NCBI GenBank assembly: GCA_022572865.1
Contig: JACZVB010000001.1
Span: 1 to 17,348, forward strand
DNA: 17,348 nucleotides
DNA from: Chloroflexota bacterium
GTDB taxonomy: Bacteria > Chloroflexota > Dehalococcoidia > Plut-88900
Direction: 5' to 3'
Part shown: in pieces, positions 6,811-13,872 of the stretch
How the letters are laid out: each line of letters begins with the position of its first letter
Numbering within the stretch: the stretch's first letter is position 1
Translations under genes and position numbers: made by a program
Notes under the pieces: model-generated
The model's database searches: none
The model's input: only the letters and a program-made list of their open reading frames with translations
Told to the model about the DNA's origin: nothing

Positions 6811-6890
6811 AGGGGCGGAGCCCCTTTGCCGGGGGCTTGGGGGTATCCCCCAAACCTGATTTCTTCCCCCTTCCAGAAAAGGAAGGGGGA
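6811..6890. repeat. Triple-hairpin intergenic repeat element
   Basis: Three perfect hairpins lie in a row: AGGGGC-GGA-GCCCCT (6811-6825), TTGGGGG-TAT-CCCCCAA (6837-6853), and TCCCCCTTCC-AGAAAA-GGAAGGGGGA (6865-6890). The remainder of the 369-base gap 6633-7001 shows no gene; weak open frames there on both strands are by-products of the GC-rich palindromes. It may end transcription from the operon upstream on the minus strand and looks like a dispersed non-coding element. Confidence 0.7.
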
Positions 6891-7001
6891 TACAGGGGGA
6901 TGGTTCGATGCGTGGTAGGTCACGAGTGCATCCCCAATGCGGGGCAGACCTTATGGCGCGGTTTTCCACAAGCAAGCACAGTATCCTTCGAAGGCGCCCA
7001 C

Positions 7002-7976
7002 CTACCGGGCCTCCCTGCGGGCTATCCAGCGGGGCTGGTCGCAGATATGGCCCAGGAACTCCATGACGGTGTGGGCCGCCAGGTATGAGGTGATGCCGGT
7101 TCCTACGTCGAGCTGCGGGTTTACCTCGCACAGGTCGAAGCCGATGATATCAGTGTGCTCGGCCAGGGCACTAAGGGTCTTGCTCAGCTCGTCGTACATC
7201 ATGCCGTTGGGCTCCGCGGAGACGCACCCGGGGACCAGGGTCATGTCCAGAACATCGATGTCTATGGTGACGTAGCATTTAGCGTTGGCGGGAAGCTGCT
7301 CCACCAGGTTGGCAATACCGATGTCCCGGTATTCCTCCATGGTGATCACCTTATTACCGTCGCTGATGGATTCATCCATCAAGACCTTGGAGTTACGCAG
7401 GCTGCGGATACCTACCTGATGGATACTCTTGACGTGGTCCATGTGGAACATATGGCGTACCGAGTGACCGTTGGTGTACAGAAAGCCGTGTTGGAAGGGT
7501 GCATAATCGAGGTGAGCATCGAAGTGAAAGACGTGTAAAGGCTCGTCGTAAGCGCGGACGATGGGGGCGGTTATGGCGTGGTCTCCGCCCAGCACCACAG
7601 GCATTGCGCCTTTATCCAGGACCCCGCGTGTCAAAGCGGTGATATTGTGCCAGGTATCTTCCGCGTTGGTCGGAAGGACACTGGCATCGCCTACATCCGC
7701 GATACGCTGGTTTTGGAGCTCATAAGTCAGGTACTCCTTCTTGTCCTCGGGGTTGTAGAAACCCTGGTCGCTAAACCTCATGGAGTGCTCCCGTATGCTC
7801 CGTGGCCCGAAACGAGCGCCTGCCATGAAGGGCGAGCCTTCGTCGGTAGGACAGCCGAAGACAGCTATGTCCGCCTCCAACTGGTCCAGATCGGTGACTA
7901 TCTTCGACCGAAGGAAGGATGGTATCCCGGATATTGGCCAGACCCGGGCCCCTCTCATGACATTACCCTGTGGCAT
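7002..7976 (-). CDS. Agmatinase/arginase-family ureohydrolase
   Basis: 324 residues, ATG 7976 with AAAGGA six bases upstream. All binuclear manganese ligands of the ureohydrolase family are present: H133 in GGDHAIT, D153, H155 and D157 in DAHLDY, and D239 and D241 in TIDIDVLD. Family members release urea (or formamide) from guanidino or formimino compounds such as agmatine, guanidinobutyrate, guanidinopropionate or formiminoglutamate. The usual DPAFAPGTGTPEPGG loop reads DMTLVPGCVSAEPNG here, so the substrate may differ from agmatine. An early MAGARFGPRSIRE motif (51-63) fits the agmatinase branch. It is the last gene of a tight minus-strand run, 35 bases after the amidohydrolase. Confidence 0.88.
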   Translation of the reverse strand: MPQGNVMRGARVWPISGIPSFLRSKIVTDLDQLEADIAVFGCPTDEGSPFMAGARFGPRSIREHSMRFSDQGFYNPEDKKEYLTYELQNQRIADVGDASVLPTNAEDTWHNITALTRGVLDKGAMPVVLGGDHAITAPIVRAYDEPLHVFHFDAHLDYAPFQHGFLYTNGHSVRHMFHMDHVKSIHQVGIRSLRNSKVLMDESISDGNKVITMEEYRDIGIANLVEQLPANAKCYVTIDIDVLDMTLVPGCVSAEPNGMMYDELSKTLSALAEHTDIIGFDLCEVNPQLDVGTGITSYLAAHTVMEFLGHICDQPRWIARREAR

Positions 7977-8011
7977 GCTATGTCCTTTCTGAACTGATTA
8001 TCGGAGTGGTG

Positions 8012-9091
8012 TTAGTTGACGCTGAAGCCGTAAAGCTTGGCTGCGTTGGTACTGATTATCTTCTTCTTGTCTTCTTCGCTCACCCCGGCGAACTGTCTCT
8101 CGATAGCCTCCCGGGAGTGGGGCCAGGTGCCCTCGTGATGGGGATAGTCGTTGCCCCAAAGCAGGCAATCCACGCCGGTGTACTGGCGGTTGTGCAGGCC
8201 CACCGCGTCCTCGCCGAAGGTGACGTGTCCCTGGCGTTTGAAATACTCGCTGGGGTTCATATCCAGCTTGGGCCGCACCCACATGTGATGCTTCTGATAC
8301 CCTTCGTCGACGGCTATCAGGTTCCAGGCCACCCAGCCGATGCCCGATTCGACTATGACGAAATTCAACTTGGGATGGTTCATCAGCACACCCGAGGCGC
8401 AAAGGTAGGTCAGGACATCGATTCCGTCCACCAATGCCCCCATGACATAGTTGATGACCGCGCCCCCGGGCCCCCGCTCGATTCGGGGGTCACGTCCGCT
8501 GCTGATGTGGAAGTTCAGCGGCAGGCCCACTTCTTCCACCGACGACCACAGAGGCTCGTACTCGGGGCGGTTGTATGGCAGGGAAGGTTTGCTGGGCACG
8601 AAGAGGGAGCCCAGCCCCATTTTAGCCACACGGTAGATCTCTTTAATGCCGGCTTCGATGTCCAGCACGGGGATGAGGGCCGCCAGGGCGAAACGGTCGG
8701 GGTAGGGGCCAAATAGCTCGGCGACCCAGTCGTTGTAGACCCTAGCTGAAGCGATCTGGAATTCGGCGTCGGTGGAGGCCGTAAGCTCCAGGCCGTAGTT
8801 GGGATAGATCACCTCGGCCGCTACGCCGTCCTGGTCCTGGGCCTTTATGCGATAGTCGGGGTCCCATCCCTCCTTGGTCGCCCGCTCCCGAAGCAGGTCG
8901 TCCTCGTTCATCTCATCCTGGCCCAGGTATCTCTTCCTAGGCCTGAGGCCGTCCCGAAGCTCTATCTCCTTACCATCGACTACCTTCCTATGAGGGGCCC
9001 TGTCGCGGAACCGTTCCGGCAGCCGCTCTTGCCACATCTCAGGGGGCTCGTCTACGTGGGAATCCGCCGATATCAGCTTGTAGTCGATCAT
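8012..9091 (-). CDS. ACMSD-type amidohydrolase (Amidohydro_2), second copy
   Basis: 359 residues, ATG 9091 with AAGGAG six bases upstream. It has the same architecture as the protein at 5535-6632: ISADSHVDEP (D10, H12), NFH (H195), VESGIGW (E248), and GNDYPHHEGTWPHS (D315). The SEYFKRQGHVTFGEDAVGL block near 281-299 is shared with its paralogue almost word for word. It should be a cytoplasmic TIM-barrel metal hydrolase or decarboxylase. It sits between the CoA-transferase (58 bases upstream) and the ureohydrolase (35 bases downstream), which ties it to the same pathway. The first third, where the two copies differ most, is probably where substrate choice differs. Confidence 0.88.
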   Translation of the reverse strand: MIDYKLISADSHVDEPPEMWQERLPERFRDRAPHRKVVDGKEIELRDGLRPRKRYLGQDEMNEDDLLRERATKEGWDPDYRIKAQDQDGVAAEVIYPNYGLELTASTDAEFQIASARVYNDWVAELFGPYPDRFALAALIPVLDIEAGIKEIYRVAKMGLGSLFVPSKPSLPYNRPEYEPLWSSVEEVGLPLNFHISSGRDPRIERGPGGAVINYVMGALVDGIDVLTYLCASGVLMNHPKLNFVIVESGIGWVAWNLIAVDEGYQKHHMWVRPKLDMNPSEYFKRQGHVTFGEDAVGLHNRQYTGVDCLLWGNDYPHHEGTWPHSREAIERQFAGVSEEDKKKIISTNAAKLYGFSVN

Positions 9092-9113
9092 CTCGCGCTC
9101 CTTGAGGAATGAG

Positions 9114-9136
9114 GGTCTGGTGTCCGCCCCCAGACC
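9114..9136 (-). other. Hairpin between CoA-transferase and amidohydrolase genes
   Basis: GGTCTGG (9114-9120) and CCAGACC (9130-9136) form a perfect 7-bp stem with a 9-base loop inside the operon. No T-run follows on the minus strand. It may be an RNA-stability or processing site and is unlikely to be a full terminator. Confidence 0.35.
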
Positions 9137-9149
9137 GGGATGTCTAATT

Positions 9150-10376
9150 CTATCCCATGACCCCCTGGCTCCTCAACCTGGCTATCTCATCGCTGCTCAA
9201 TCCTCCTACCTGGGAAAGCACCTCGTCGGTATGCTGTCCCAGTTCCGGGGCGGCAGATATGGTCGAGGTAGGTGTGCCGGAGAACTGGAGGGGAATGCCG
9301 GCCACTTTCATCTTACCCCTTTTGGGATGCTCTATCTCCGTTATGTAGCGATTGGCCGTGGCCTGAGGGTCCTGGGCCAGCTCCGCAGGGGAGTTGACCG
9401 GGGAGTAGGCCATGCTCAGCCCCGCCTCTTGCAAGTCCTTCAGCCAGTTGGCCAGGGTCTTTTGGGCAAATATCTCATCCAGTGTCGCATACAGCTCCTG
9501 CCGGTTTGCACTCCTGGCCCCGGCGTCGGCGTATCGAGGGTCATCGGTCAGGTCCGGGGCGTCGATGGCCCGGCAGAACTCACCCCACCAGCGGTCTGGA
9601 TCGGGCTCGCAGAACATGATCCACCTGCCATCGGAGCACTTATACCAGTTGTACAGGGCGTTGGAGGCCTCAGCCCGGTCGAGCCTGGGAGCCAGGGGCG
9701 AGCCCTCCCCCTCAGGTAAGGACATGTCGGGGAACACTTCGTGCCAGAGGGCATAGTTCACGGCCCCGTGCTGGAAGTGGATGGCGCTCCCCAGGAGGGA
9801 GCCCTCCACCTTCTGGCCCTTGCCGGTCCGCTCCCGGGACACCAGGGCCGCCAGAAGGCCGTAGACCATTACCGTCGAGGTGGTCTGGTCGAAGAGGCCG
9901 CCTTCCAGAAGAATCGGGGCGTCCGTCGTGCCGCCGCTGATGTTGGCGGTGAACCCGCTTCTGGCCTGTATAAGGGCCTCGAAGGCCCTTCGCCCCTTCT
10001 CGGGCCCCTGGGGCCCGTAGCTGCCCACCGAGGCGTATACGAGTCGTGGGTTGCGGGCCCCGAGGATGTCGTAACCGGCGCCAAGCCGGTCCAGCAGGGC
10101 CTCAGGGTAATTGGAGACGAATACGTCGGACTTCTCCACCAGCCGGTAGAAGGCCTGCTTCCCTTCTTCCTGCTTGAGGTCCAGGGCGATGCTCTTCTTG
10201 TTGCGGTTGATCGCCTCGAACCAGAAGCCTCCCATGGAGCGGAACGGGTCACCGCCATCGGGCCTCTCCACCTTTATCACCTCGGCCCCCAGGTCTCCCA
10301 AGATGTAGCCTATGGGCGGCCCCACGTGGATCACTGAAAGCTCTATCACCCTGATTCCTTCTAAAGGACCTGACAT
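9150..10376 (-). CDS. CaiB/BaiF family (class III) CoA-transferase
   Basis: 408 residues, ATG 10376 with GGGGAGG about six bases upstream. Signature parts in order: GIRVIELSVIHVGPPIGYILGDLGAEVIKVE (7-37), the ALDLKQEEGK nucleotide-binding segment, VFVSNYPEALLDRLG (85-99), VYASVGSYGPQGP, the likely catalytic Asp D163 in GLFDQTTS, RTGKGQKVEGSL (183-193), and the small C-terminal domain from about 240. Class III enzymes move CoA between carboxylic acids, making an acyl-CoA for degradation. In this operon it probably activates the acid released by the amidase or amidohydrolase. The natural acid is unknown. The usual LAGP near residue 18 reads VGPP here. Confidence 0.9.
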   Translation of the reverse strand: MSGPLEGIRVIELSVIHVGPPIGYILGDLGAEVIKVERPDGGDPFRSMGGFWFEAINRNKKSIALDLKQEEGKQAFYRLVEKSDVFVSNYPEALLDRLGAGYDILGARNPRLVYASVGSYGPQGPEKGRRAFEALIQARSGFTANISGGTTDAPILLEGGLFDQTTSTVMVYGLLAALVSRERTGKGQKVEGSLLGSAIHFQHGAVNYALWHEVFPDMSLPEGEGSPLAPRLDRAEASNALYNWYKCSDGRWIMFCEPDPDRWWGEFCRAIDAPDLTDDPRYADAGARSANRQELYATLDEIFAQKTLANWLKDLQEAGLSMAYSPVNSPAELAQDPQATANRYITEIEHPKRGKMKVAGIPLQFSGTPTSTISAAPELGQHTDEVLSQVGGLSSDEIARLRSQGVMG

Positions 10377-10425
10377 CTTCTTCCTCCCCGAGTAACAACT
10401 CGATGACTATGGCACAAGGCCCCTT

Positions 10426-11838
10426 CTAGAATTCGGCAATGGCCGGTATCTTGCCGGCCCAGGACCTCGCCTGCTCCAGGGCGGCCGAGACCCTCAGCAC
10501 CGTCAGGTCCTCCCCCCACCGCCCCACCACCTGCAGCCCGATGGGCAGGCCATCGGGAGAGAAGCCGCAGGGCACGCTGGCCGCGGGATTTCCCGTCAGG
10601 TTGAAGGTGGCGGTAAAGGGGGCTGCGCCCCACAGCTTTGCAACCTCTCTATCCGCAATAACCGCTGGCCGCTGCCGCAGGGGAAAGGCCGGAACCGCCG
10701 TTGCGGGGGTGACCAGGAGGTCGTACCTATCGAAGAAGTCCTGCATCCTGGCCCGGAACCTCCACAACCTGCGCAGGGCCTGGGCATACTGTGCTCCGGT
10801 AATCTTCTGGCCATGCTCCAGGGTGGACTTGACGTACCTCATCAGCTTACCGGCATCTCCATCCAGCAGATGGCCCTTATCGGCGTAGGTATCGGCGAGA
10901 ACGATGGTCGCGAATATCTCGAAGGGCTCGCCGCAATCGGGCGTCGCCTCTTCCACGTGGCAACCCATCTCTTCCAGGAGGCCCACGGCCGATCGAGTGA
11001 TGGACAGTACCTCCTGGTCCACGGCGGCGAAGCCCAGGTCGGGGCTCCACCCCACCCTCAGCCCCTTGACCTCGCCATCGAGGGCCGAGAGGAAGTCGGG
11101 GGGCGCTTCCCTGATGGACAGGCTGTCCCGGGGGTCGCGGCCCGCCACCACGTTTAGCATAAGGGCGGCATCCCTGACGGTCCGGGACATGGGGCCCGCG
11201 TCGGAGAAAAGGGCCCATCCGTCGTCTCCGGCCGGCACCCTGCCGTGGGTGGCCTTCATGCCGAATACACCGCAATAGGCCGCCGGCACCCGTATGGACC
11301 CGCCGCCGTCGGTGCCCACGGCCAGGGGACAGAGGCCCGCGGCCAGTGCCGCCGCCGAGCCACCGCTGGAGCCGCCGCTGGTCCGGGTGGTGTCCCACGG
11401 GTTACAGCAGTCCTCGCCAAGACGGTTCTCCGTGGTGTTGGACTGGCCAAACTCCGGCGTGTTGGTCTTGCCGAGAATGATCGCCCCGGCCCGGCGAAGC
11501 CTCTCCACTATGATAGAGTCCTCATCAGGCACGAAATCTTCATAAACGAGGGATCCGTAGGTGGTCCGGATTCCCTGGGTCTCCTCCAGGTCTTTGACGG
11601 CTATGGGGACCCCGTGAAGGGGAGGCAGGTTGCCATCCCCACCCAGGGCCTGCTCCGCTTCTCGGGCCGCCTGAATCGCCTCCTCTGCAGTCACGGTGAG
11701 GAAGGCGTTTAGCCTGGGGTTGAGGGCCTCGATACGCCGAAGGTATGTCTCCGCCACCTCTACCGGCGACACCTGCCTGGTCTTTATGAGGCCCGCCAAC
11801 TCCGTAGCATCAGTGTAGGCAATTGAATTCTTAGACAC
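10426..11838 (-). CDS. Amidase signature family enzyme
   Basis: 470 residues from GTG 11838, with GAGGAAG upstream. The Ser-cisSer-Lys triad is complete and correctly spaced: K82 in IAVKDLEE, S157 in TSGGSSGGSAA, and S181 in DGGGSIRVPA (75 and 24 residues apart, as in FAAH). It hydrolyses a carboxylic amide to acid and ammonia; it is cytoplasmic with no signal peptide. GatA is a close relative, but there are no gatB or gatC genes beside it and the neighbours are catabolic, so a degradative amidase is more likely. It is the first gene of the minus-strand run amidase - CoA-transferase - amidohydrolase - ureohydrolase; the next gene starts 49 bases on. Confidence 0.9.
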   Translation of the reverse strand: MSKNSIAYTDATELAGLIKTRQVSPVEVAETYLRRIEALNPRLNAFLTVTAEEAIQAAREAEQALGGDGNLPPLHGVPIAVKDLEETQGIRTTYGSLVYEDFVPDEDSIIVERLRRAGAIILGKTNTPEFGQSNTTENRLGEDCCNPWDTTRTSGGSSGGSAAALAAGLCPLAVGTDGGGSIRVPAAYCGVFGMKATHGRVPAGDDGWALFSDAGPMSRTVRDAALMLNVVAGRDPRDSLSIREAPPDFLSALDGEVKGLRVGWSPDLGFAAVDQEVLSITRSAVGLLEEMGCHVEEATPDCGEPFEIFATIVLADTYADKGHLLDGDAGKLMRYVKSTLEHGQKITGAQYAQALRRLWRFRARMQDFFDRYDLLVTPATAVPAFPLRQRPAVIADREVAKLWGAAPFTATFNLTGNPAASVPCGFSPDGLPIGLQVVGRWGEDLTVLRVSAALEQARSWAGKIPAIAEF

Positions 11839-11890
11839 AGGGACTTCCTCGCTCTATCAACGGGTCAACCGGATGTGACGCCTGGAAACT

Positions 11891-11917
11891 TTATGTAAAA
11901 GCATAGACTTATGTAAA
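11891..11917. repeat. Direct repeat TTATGTAAA x2 upstream of the amidase operon
   Basis: TTATGTAAA occurs at 11891-11899 and 11909-11917, an 18-base period, about 55-80 bases upstream of the GTG at 11838. The reverse-strand reading TTTACATAA could supply a -35-like TTTACA. The site could bind a regulator of the operon; no firm -10 can be assigned. Confidence 0.4.
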
Positions 11918-12197
11918 GTGTTAGGCGTGGGCCCTGCCCAAATCGCCTTGTCCGGGGTCTCATAGACCTCATTCAGCTTAAGGGTGGCGCCGTTAGCCCC
12001 GAAAGCCCCCAGGCGTCGCCCTGCAACTTCTTGGCCTTGTTGCCAGCCATCTCCAGGCTGCCCAGGCCACTTTCGTCCTTTCTCAGCGCTATGGCCCGGT
12101 CTCCATACCTGGGCTCCAGGCACTCTTCCCGCAGGCCGGGGGACTCAATTATGTGCCCATAAACGCCCACAGCTATGGTTTTCGCCCCACCCCCCGG

Positions 12198-12228
12198 CCC
12201 TGACGGGTCAGGGCACTAATCCGTCAGG
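12198..12228. other. Two mutually exclusive hairpins
   Basis: CCCTGA-CGGG-TCAGGG (12198-12213) competes with CCTGACGG (12199-12206) pairing to CCGTCAGG (12221-12228). This is an attenuator-like arrangement, but neither side has a gene close enough to control and there is no T-run. Confidence 0.35.
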
Positions 12229-12469
12229 CCTGTATTCAATAATTCCAATCTTCTTCCAAACAGGCGTCGATGATTGTCTTACGTATAGCATTAGCACTTT
12301 TTAACGATGATCCGGCCCACAGGTGCACCTTTACGACTGACGCTGCTTCCGGGCAGGCTCCCACAGGAACCTGAGCTATCATCGGGGGCGGAGAAACTCG
12401 GCCTTTCACAGGTAAAAAGGGCAAAATTAGTACAGCTGGTGCTACGGGGCTGGGAAATTTTATCGGTGG

Positions 12470-13000
12470 CTAATTCAGCGTCAGAAGGAAGGCGACCAGG
12501 TCGTCGATCTGATCGGGAGTCAGCGTATCGGCGAAGGTCTGGGGCATCAGCCCATCGGGGAATCCCTCCACCACAAAGGCGCCGGTGTCCAGTATGGACT
12601 CCCTGAGATATTCCCCGGCACTCTTGCCCGGGACCCTCGTCGCTGCCGCGGTGGCTATCCCCTGCCAGGTCGGGCCTAGGCCTGTGCTTCCATCCAGGGA
12701 GTGGCAAACGGAGCAGCCGATAGGTTGGGCGCTGGTATATATATCGGGGGGGCCGGTAGGAGTGGGGGTTGGCTGGGCCGGAACGGGAGTCGATGTAGAA
12801 GTGGGAGTTGGCTGAGCCACGACGGGAGTCGAAGTAGGAGTGGGGACAGGCTGAGGCTCAGCCGGAGCGGCGGTCGACGTAGGAGTAGGAACAGGCGCTG
12901 GCCTGGCAGTCGCCCCGTCACCGCCACCACAGGCCGCTACCGTCAGGGCGAGCGCCAACCAAAACGCTAGAAACAAAAAGGGGAGTGATGCGCGTTTCAT
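12470..13000 (-). CDS. Mono-haem cytochrome c lipoprotein
   Basis: 176 residues from ATG 13000. A lipoprotein signal (hydrophobic 7-21, cleavage before C24 in VAAC) anchors it outside the membrane. A Pro/Thr-rich linker runs from about 33 to 84 in imperfect PTPTSTP units. The cytochrome c domain follows: CSVCH haem site (96-100), GLGPTWQGI, and M152 in GLMPQTFAD as the likely sixth haem ligand, ending TPDQIDDLVAFLLTL. It is short and has a single haem, so it is an electron carrier rather than an oxidase. Divergent pairing with lutABC suggests it may take electrons from lactate oxidation toward the respiratory chain; this is inference. There is no ribosome site: see the promoter entry. Confidence 0.9.
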   Translation of the reverse strand: MKRASLPFLFLAFWLALALTVAACGGGDGATARPAPVPTPTSTAAPAEPQPVPTPTSTPVVAQPTPTSTSTPVPAQPTPTPTGPPDIYTSAQPIGCSVCHSLDGSTGLGPTWQGIATAAATRVPGKSAGEYLRESILDTGAFVVEGFPDGLMPQTFADTLTPDQIDDLVAFLLTLN

Positions 13001-13007
13001 AGACTCA

Positions 13008-13037
13008 ATTATAGGATTAGCATTGGGCTAGCGTCAA
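13008..13037 (-). promoter_or_regulatory. Near-consensus promoter for the cytochrome c gene, leaderless
   Basis: On the minus strand TTGACG (13037-13032), an 18-base spacer and a perfect TATAAT (13013-13008) precede the ATG at 13000 by only seven bases. Transcription should therefore begin at, or one base from, the start codon itself, giving a leaderless message; no Shine-Dalgarno sequence is present. Confidence 0.75.
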
Positions 13038-13073
13038 TAACGCCGGACAATCCTATCTCACCGTTCATCCAAT

Positions 13074-13102
13074 TTGAAACGGTTCAGACCCGCATCTATA
13101 AT
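13074..13102 (+). promoter_or_regulatory. Near-consensus promoter for lutABC, nearly leaderless
   Basis: TTGAAA (13074-13079), a 17-base spacer and a perfect TATAAT (13097-13102). The ATG of lutA is at 13115, so the leader is only about 5-6 bases and contains no ribosome site. Confidence 0.75.
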
Positions 13103-13114
13103 GGTTTCATCGAT

Positions 13115-13852
13115 ATGCCGCAGAAGAAGCTAAAGGCCTCCATTTTCATAACCTGCCTGGTGGACCAGTTTTTCCCCCAGGTTGGAGAGGCGATGGTGCA
13201 GGTCCTGCGGCGGGCCGGCGTGGAGTTGGACTTCCCCCAGGCACAGACATGCTGTGGCCAGCCGGCCTTCAACGCTGGCTACAGGCGTCAGGCCCGGGAC
13301 CTGGCCCGCCGGTTTATCTCCATCTTCGACGGCGACTCCTACATCGTGGCGCCCTCGGGCTCCTGCGTAGCCATGGTCAAAGTGTACTACCCGGAGCTGT
13401 TCGAGGATGAACCCGACACTCTGGAGCGGGCCAAGCATCTCTCCTCTCGGGTCCACGAGTTCTCGGAGTTCCTGGTCCGGGTGGTTGGCATCGATGATGT
13501 CGGCGCATCCTTTCCAGGCCCGGTCACCTATCACCCCTCCTGCCACCTACTGCGGGAGTTGGGAGTTAAATCGGAGCCGAAGGCCCTGATGAGCAAGGTC
13601 AGGGGCATCGAGGTGCGAGAGCTGAAGGATGAGACCCAGTGCTGCGGCTTTGGGGGCAGCTTCTCGATTAAGTATCCCGACATATCCGGCGCCATTCTCC
13701 AGAGCAAGATAGACAATATCAGAAACAGCGGGGCCAGCGTTGTGGTCTCCAGCGACTCGGGCTGCCTCATGCACATCGCCGGGGGACTTAGCCGTCACAA
13801 GGTCCCCGTGCGTGCAATACACCTAGCAGAGCTTCTGGCTTCGCGGGAATAA
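13115..13852 (+). CDS. lutA: LutA-like Fe-S oxidoreductase subunit (lactate utilization)
   Basis: 245 residues; the length and content match LutA/YkgE. Two CCG domains carry the cysteines for iron-sulfur binding: C14, C46-C47-G48 (QTCCGQ) and C84 in SGSC for the first, and C143 (PSCH), C176-C177-G178 (QCCGFGGSF) and C217 (SGCL) for the second. In Bacillus LutABC the three proteins together oxidise L-lactate to pyruvate. The gene is first of three in the order A-B-C, 20 bases before lutB, and is read from the strong promoter just upstream. A related reading, the Fe-S subunit of glycolate oxidase, is excluded by the two LUD-domain partners. Confidence 0.92.
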   Translation: MPQKKLKASIFITCLVDQFFPQVGEAMVQVLRRAGVELDFPQAQTCCGQPAFNAGYRRQARDLARRFISIFDGDSYIVAPSGSCVAMVKVYYPELFEDEPDTLERAKHLSSRVHEFSEFLVRVVGIDDVGASFPGPVTYHPSCHLLRELGVKSEPKALMSKVRGIEVRELKDETQCCGFGGSFSIKYPDISGAILQSKIDNIRNSGASVVVSSDSGCLMHIAGGLSRHKVPVRAIHLAELLASRE

Positions 13853-13872
13853 CGACTCGACGGACCTACCCC

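Larger units (their letters stand above)
11839..12469. other. 631-base stretch without a convincing gene; possible degraded coding sequence
   Basis: Open frames here are short and lack ribosome sites. The most protein-like is minus strand 11973-12170: it reads without stop from about 12215, includes GDRAIALRKDESGLGSLEMAGNKAKKLQ-like text in pieces, and ends abruptly. RKD...GNKAKKL faintly recalls the PLP-lysine region of D-cysteine desulfhydrase-like enzymes, but the match is too weak to name. A gene remnant is possible. The segment also holds the repeats and hairpins listed separately. Confidence 0.3.

Noticed and set aside
6756..7131. Overlapping frames on both strands in the hairpin-rich gap
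   Set aside because: They read through perfect palindromes and give low-complexity Pro/Gly/Arg products without a ribosome site.
7970..8716. 248-codon plus-strand frame over the second amidohydrolase
   Set aside because: Mirror of a clearly conserved minus-strand enzyme; the composition is that of a reverse-frame shadow.
10426..11838. GatA (glutamyl-tRNA amidotransferase subunit A) as name for the amidase
   Set aside because: No gatB or gatC beside it, and it heads a catabolic operon; the shared triad alone does not make it GatA.
11984..12304. 106-codon plus-strand frame
   Set aside because: Proline- and tryptophan-rich low-complexity product, no start signals, no family resemblance.
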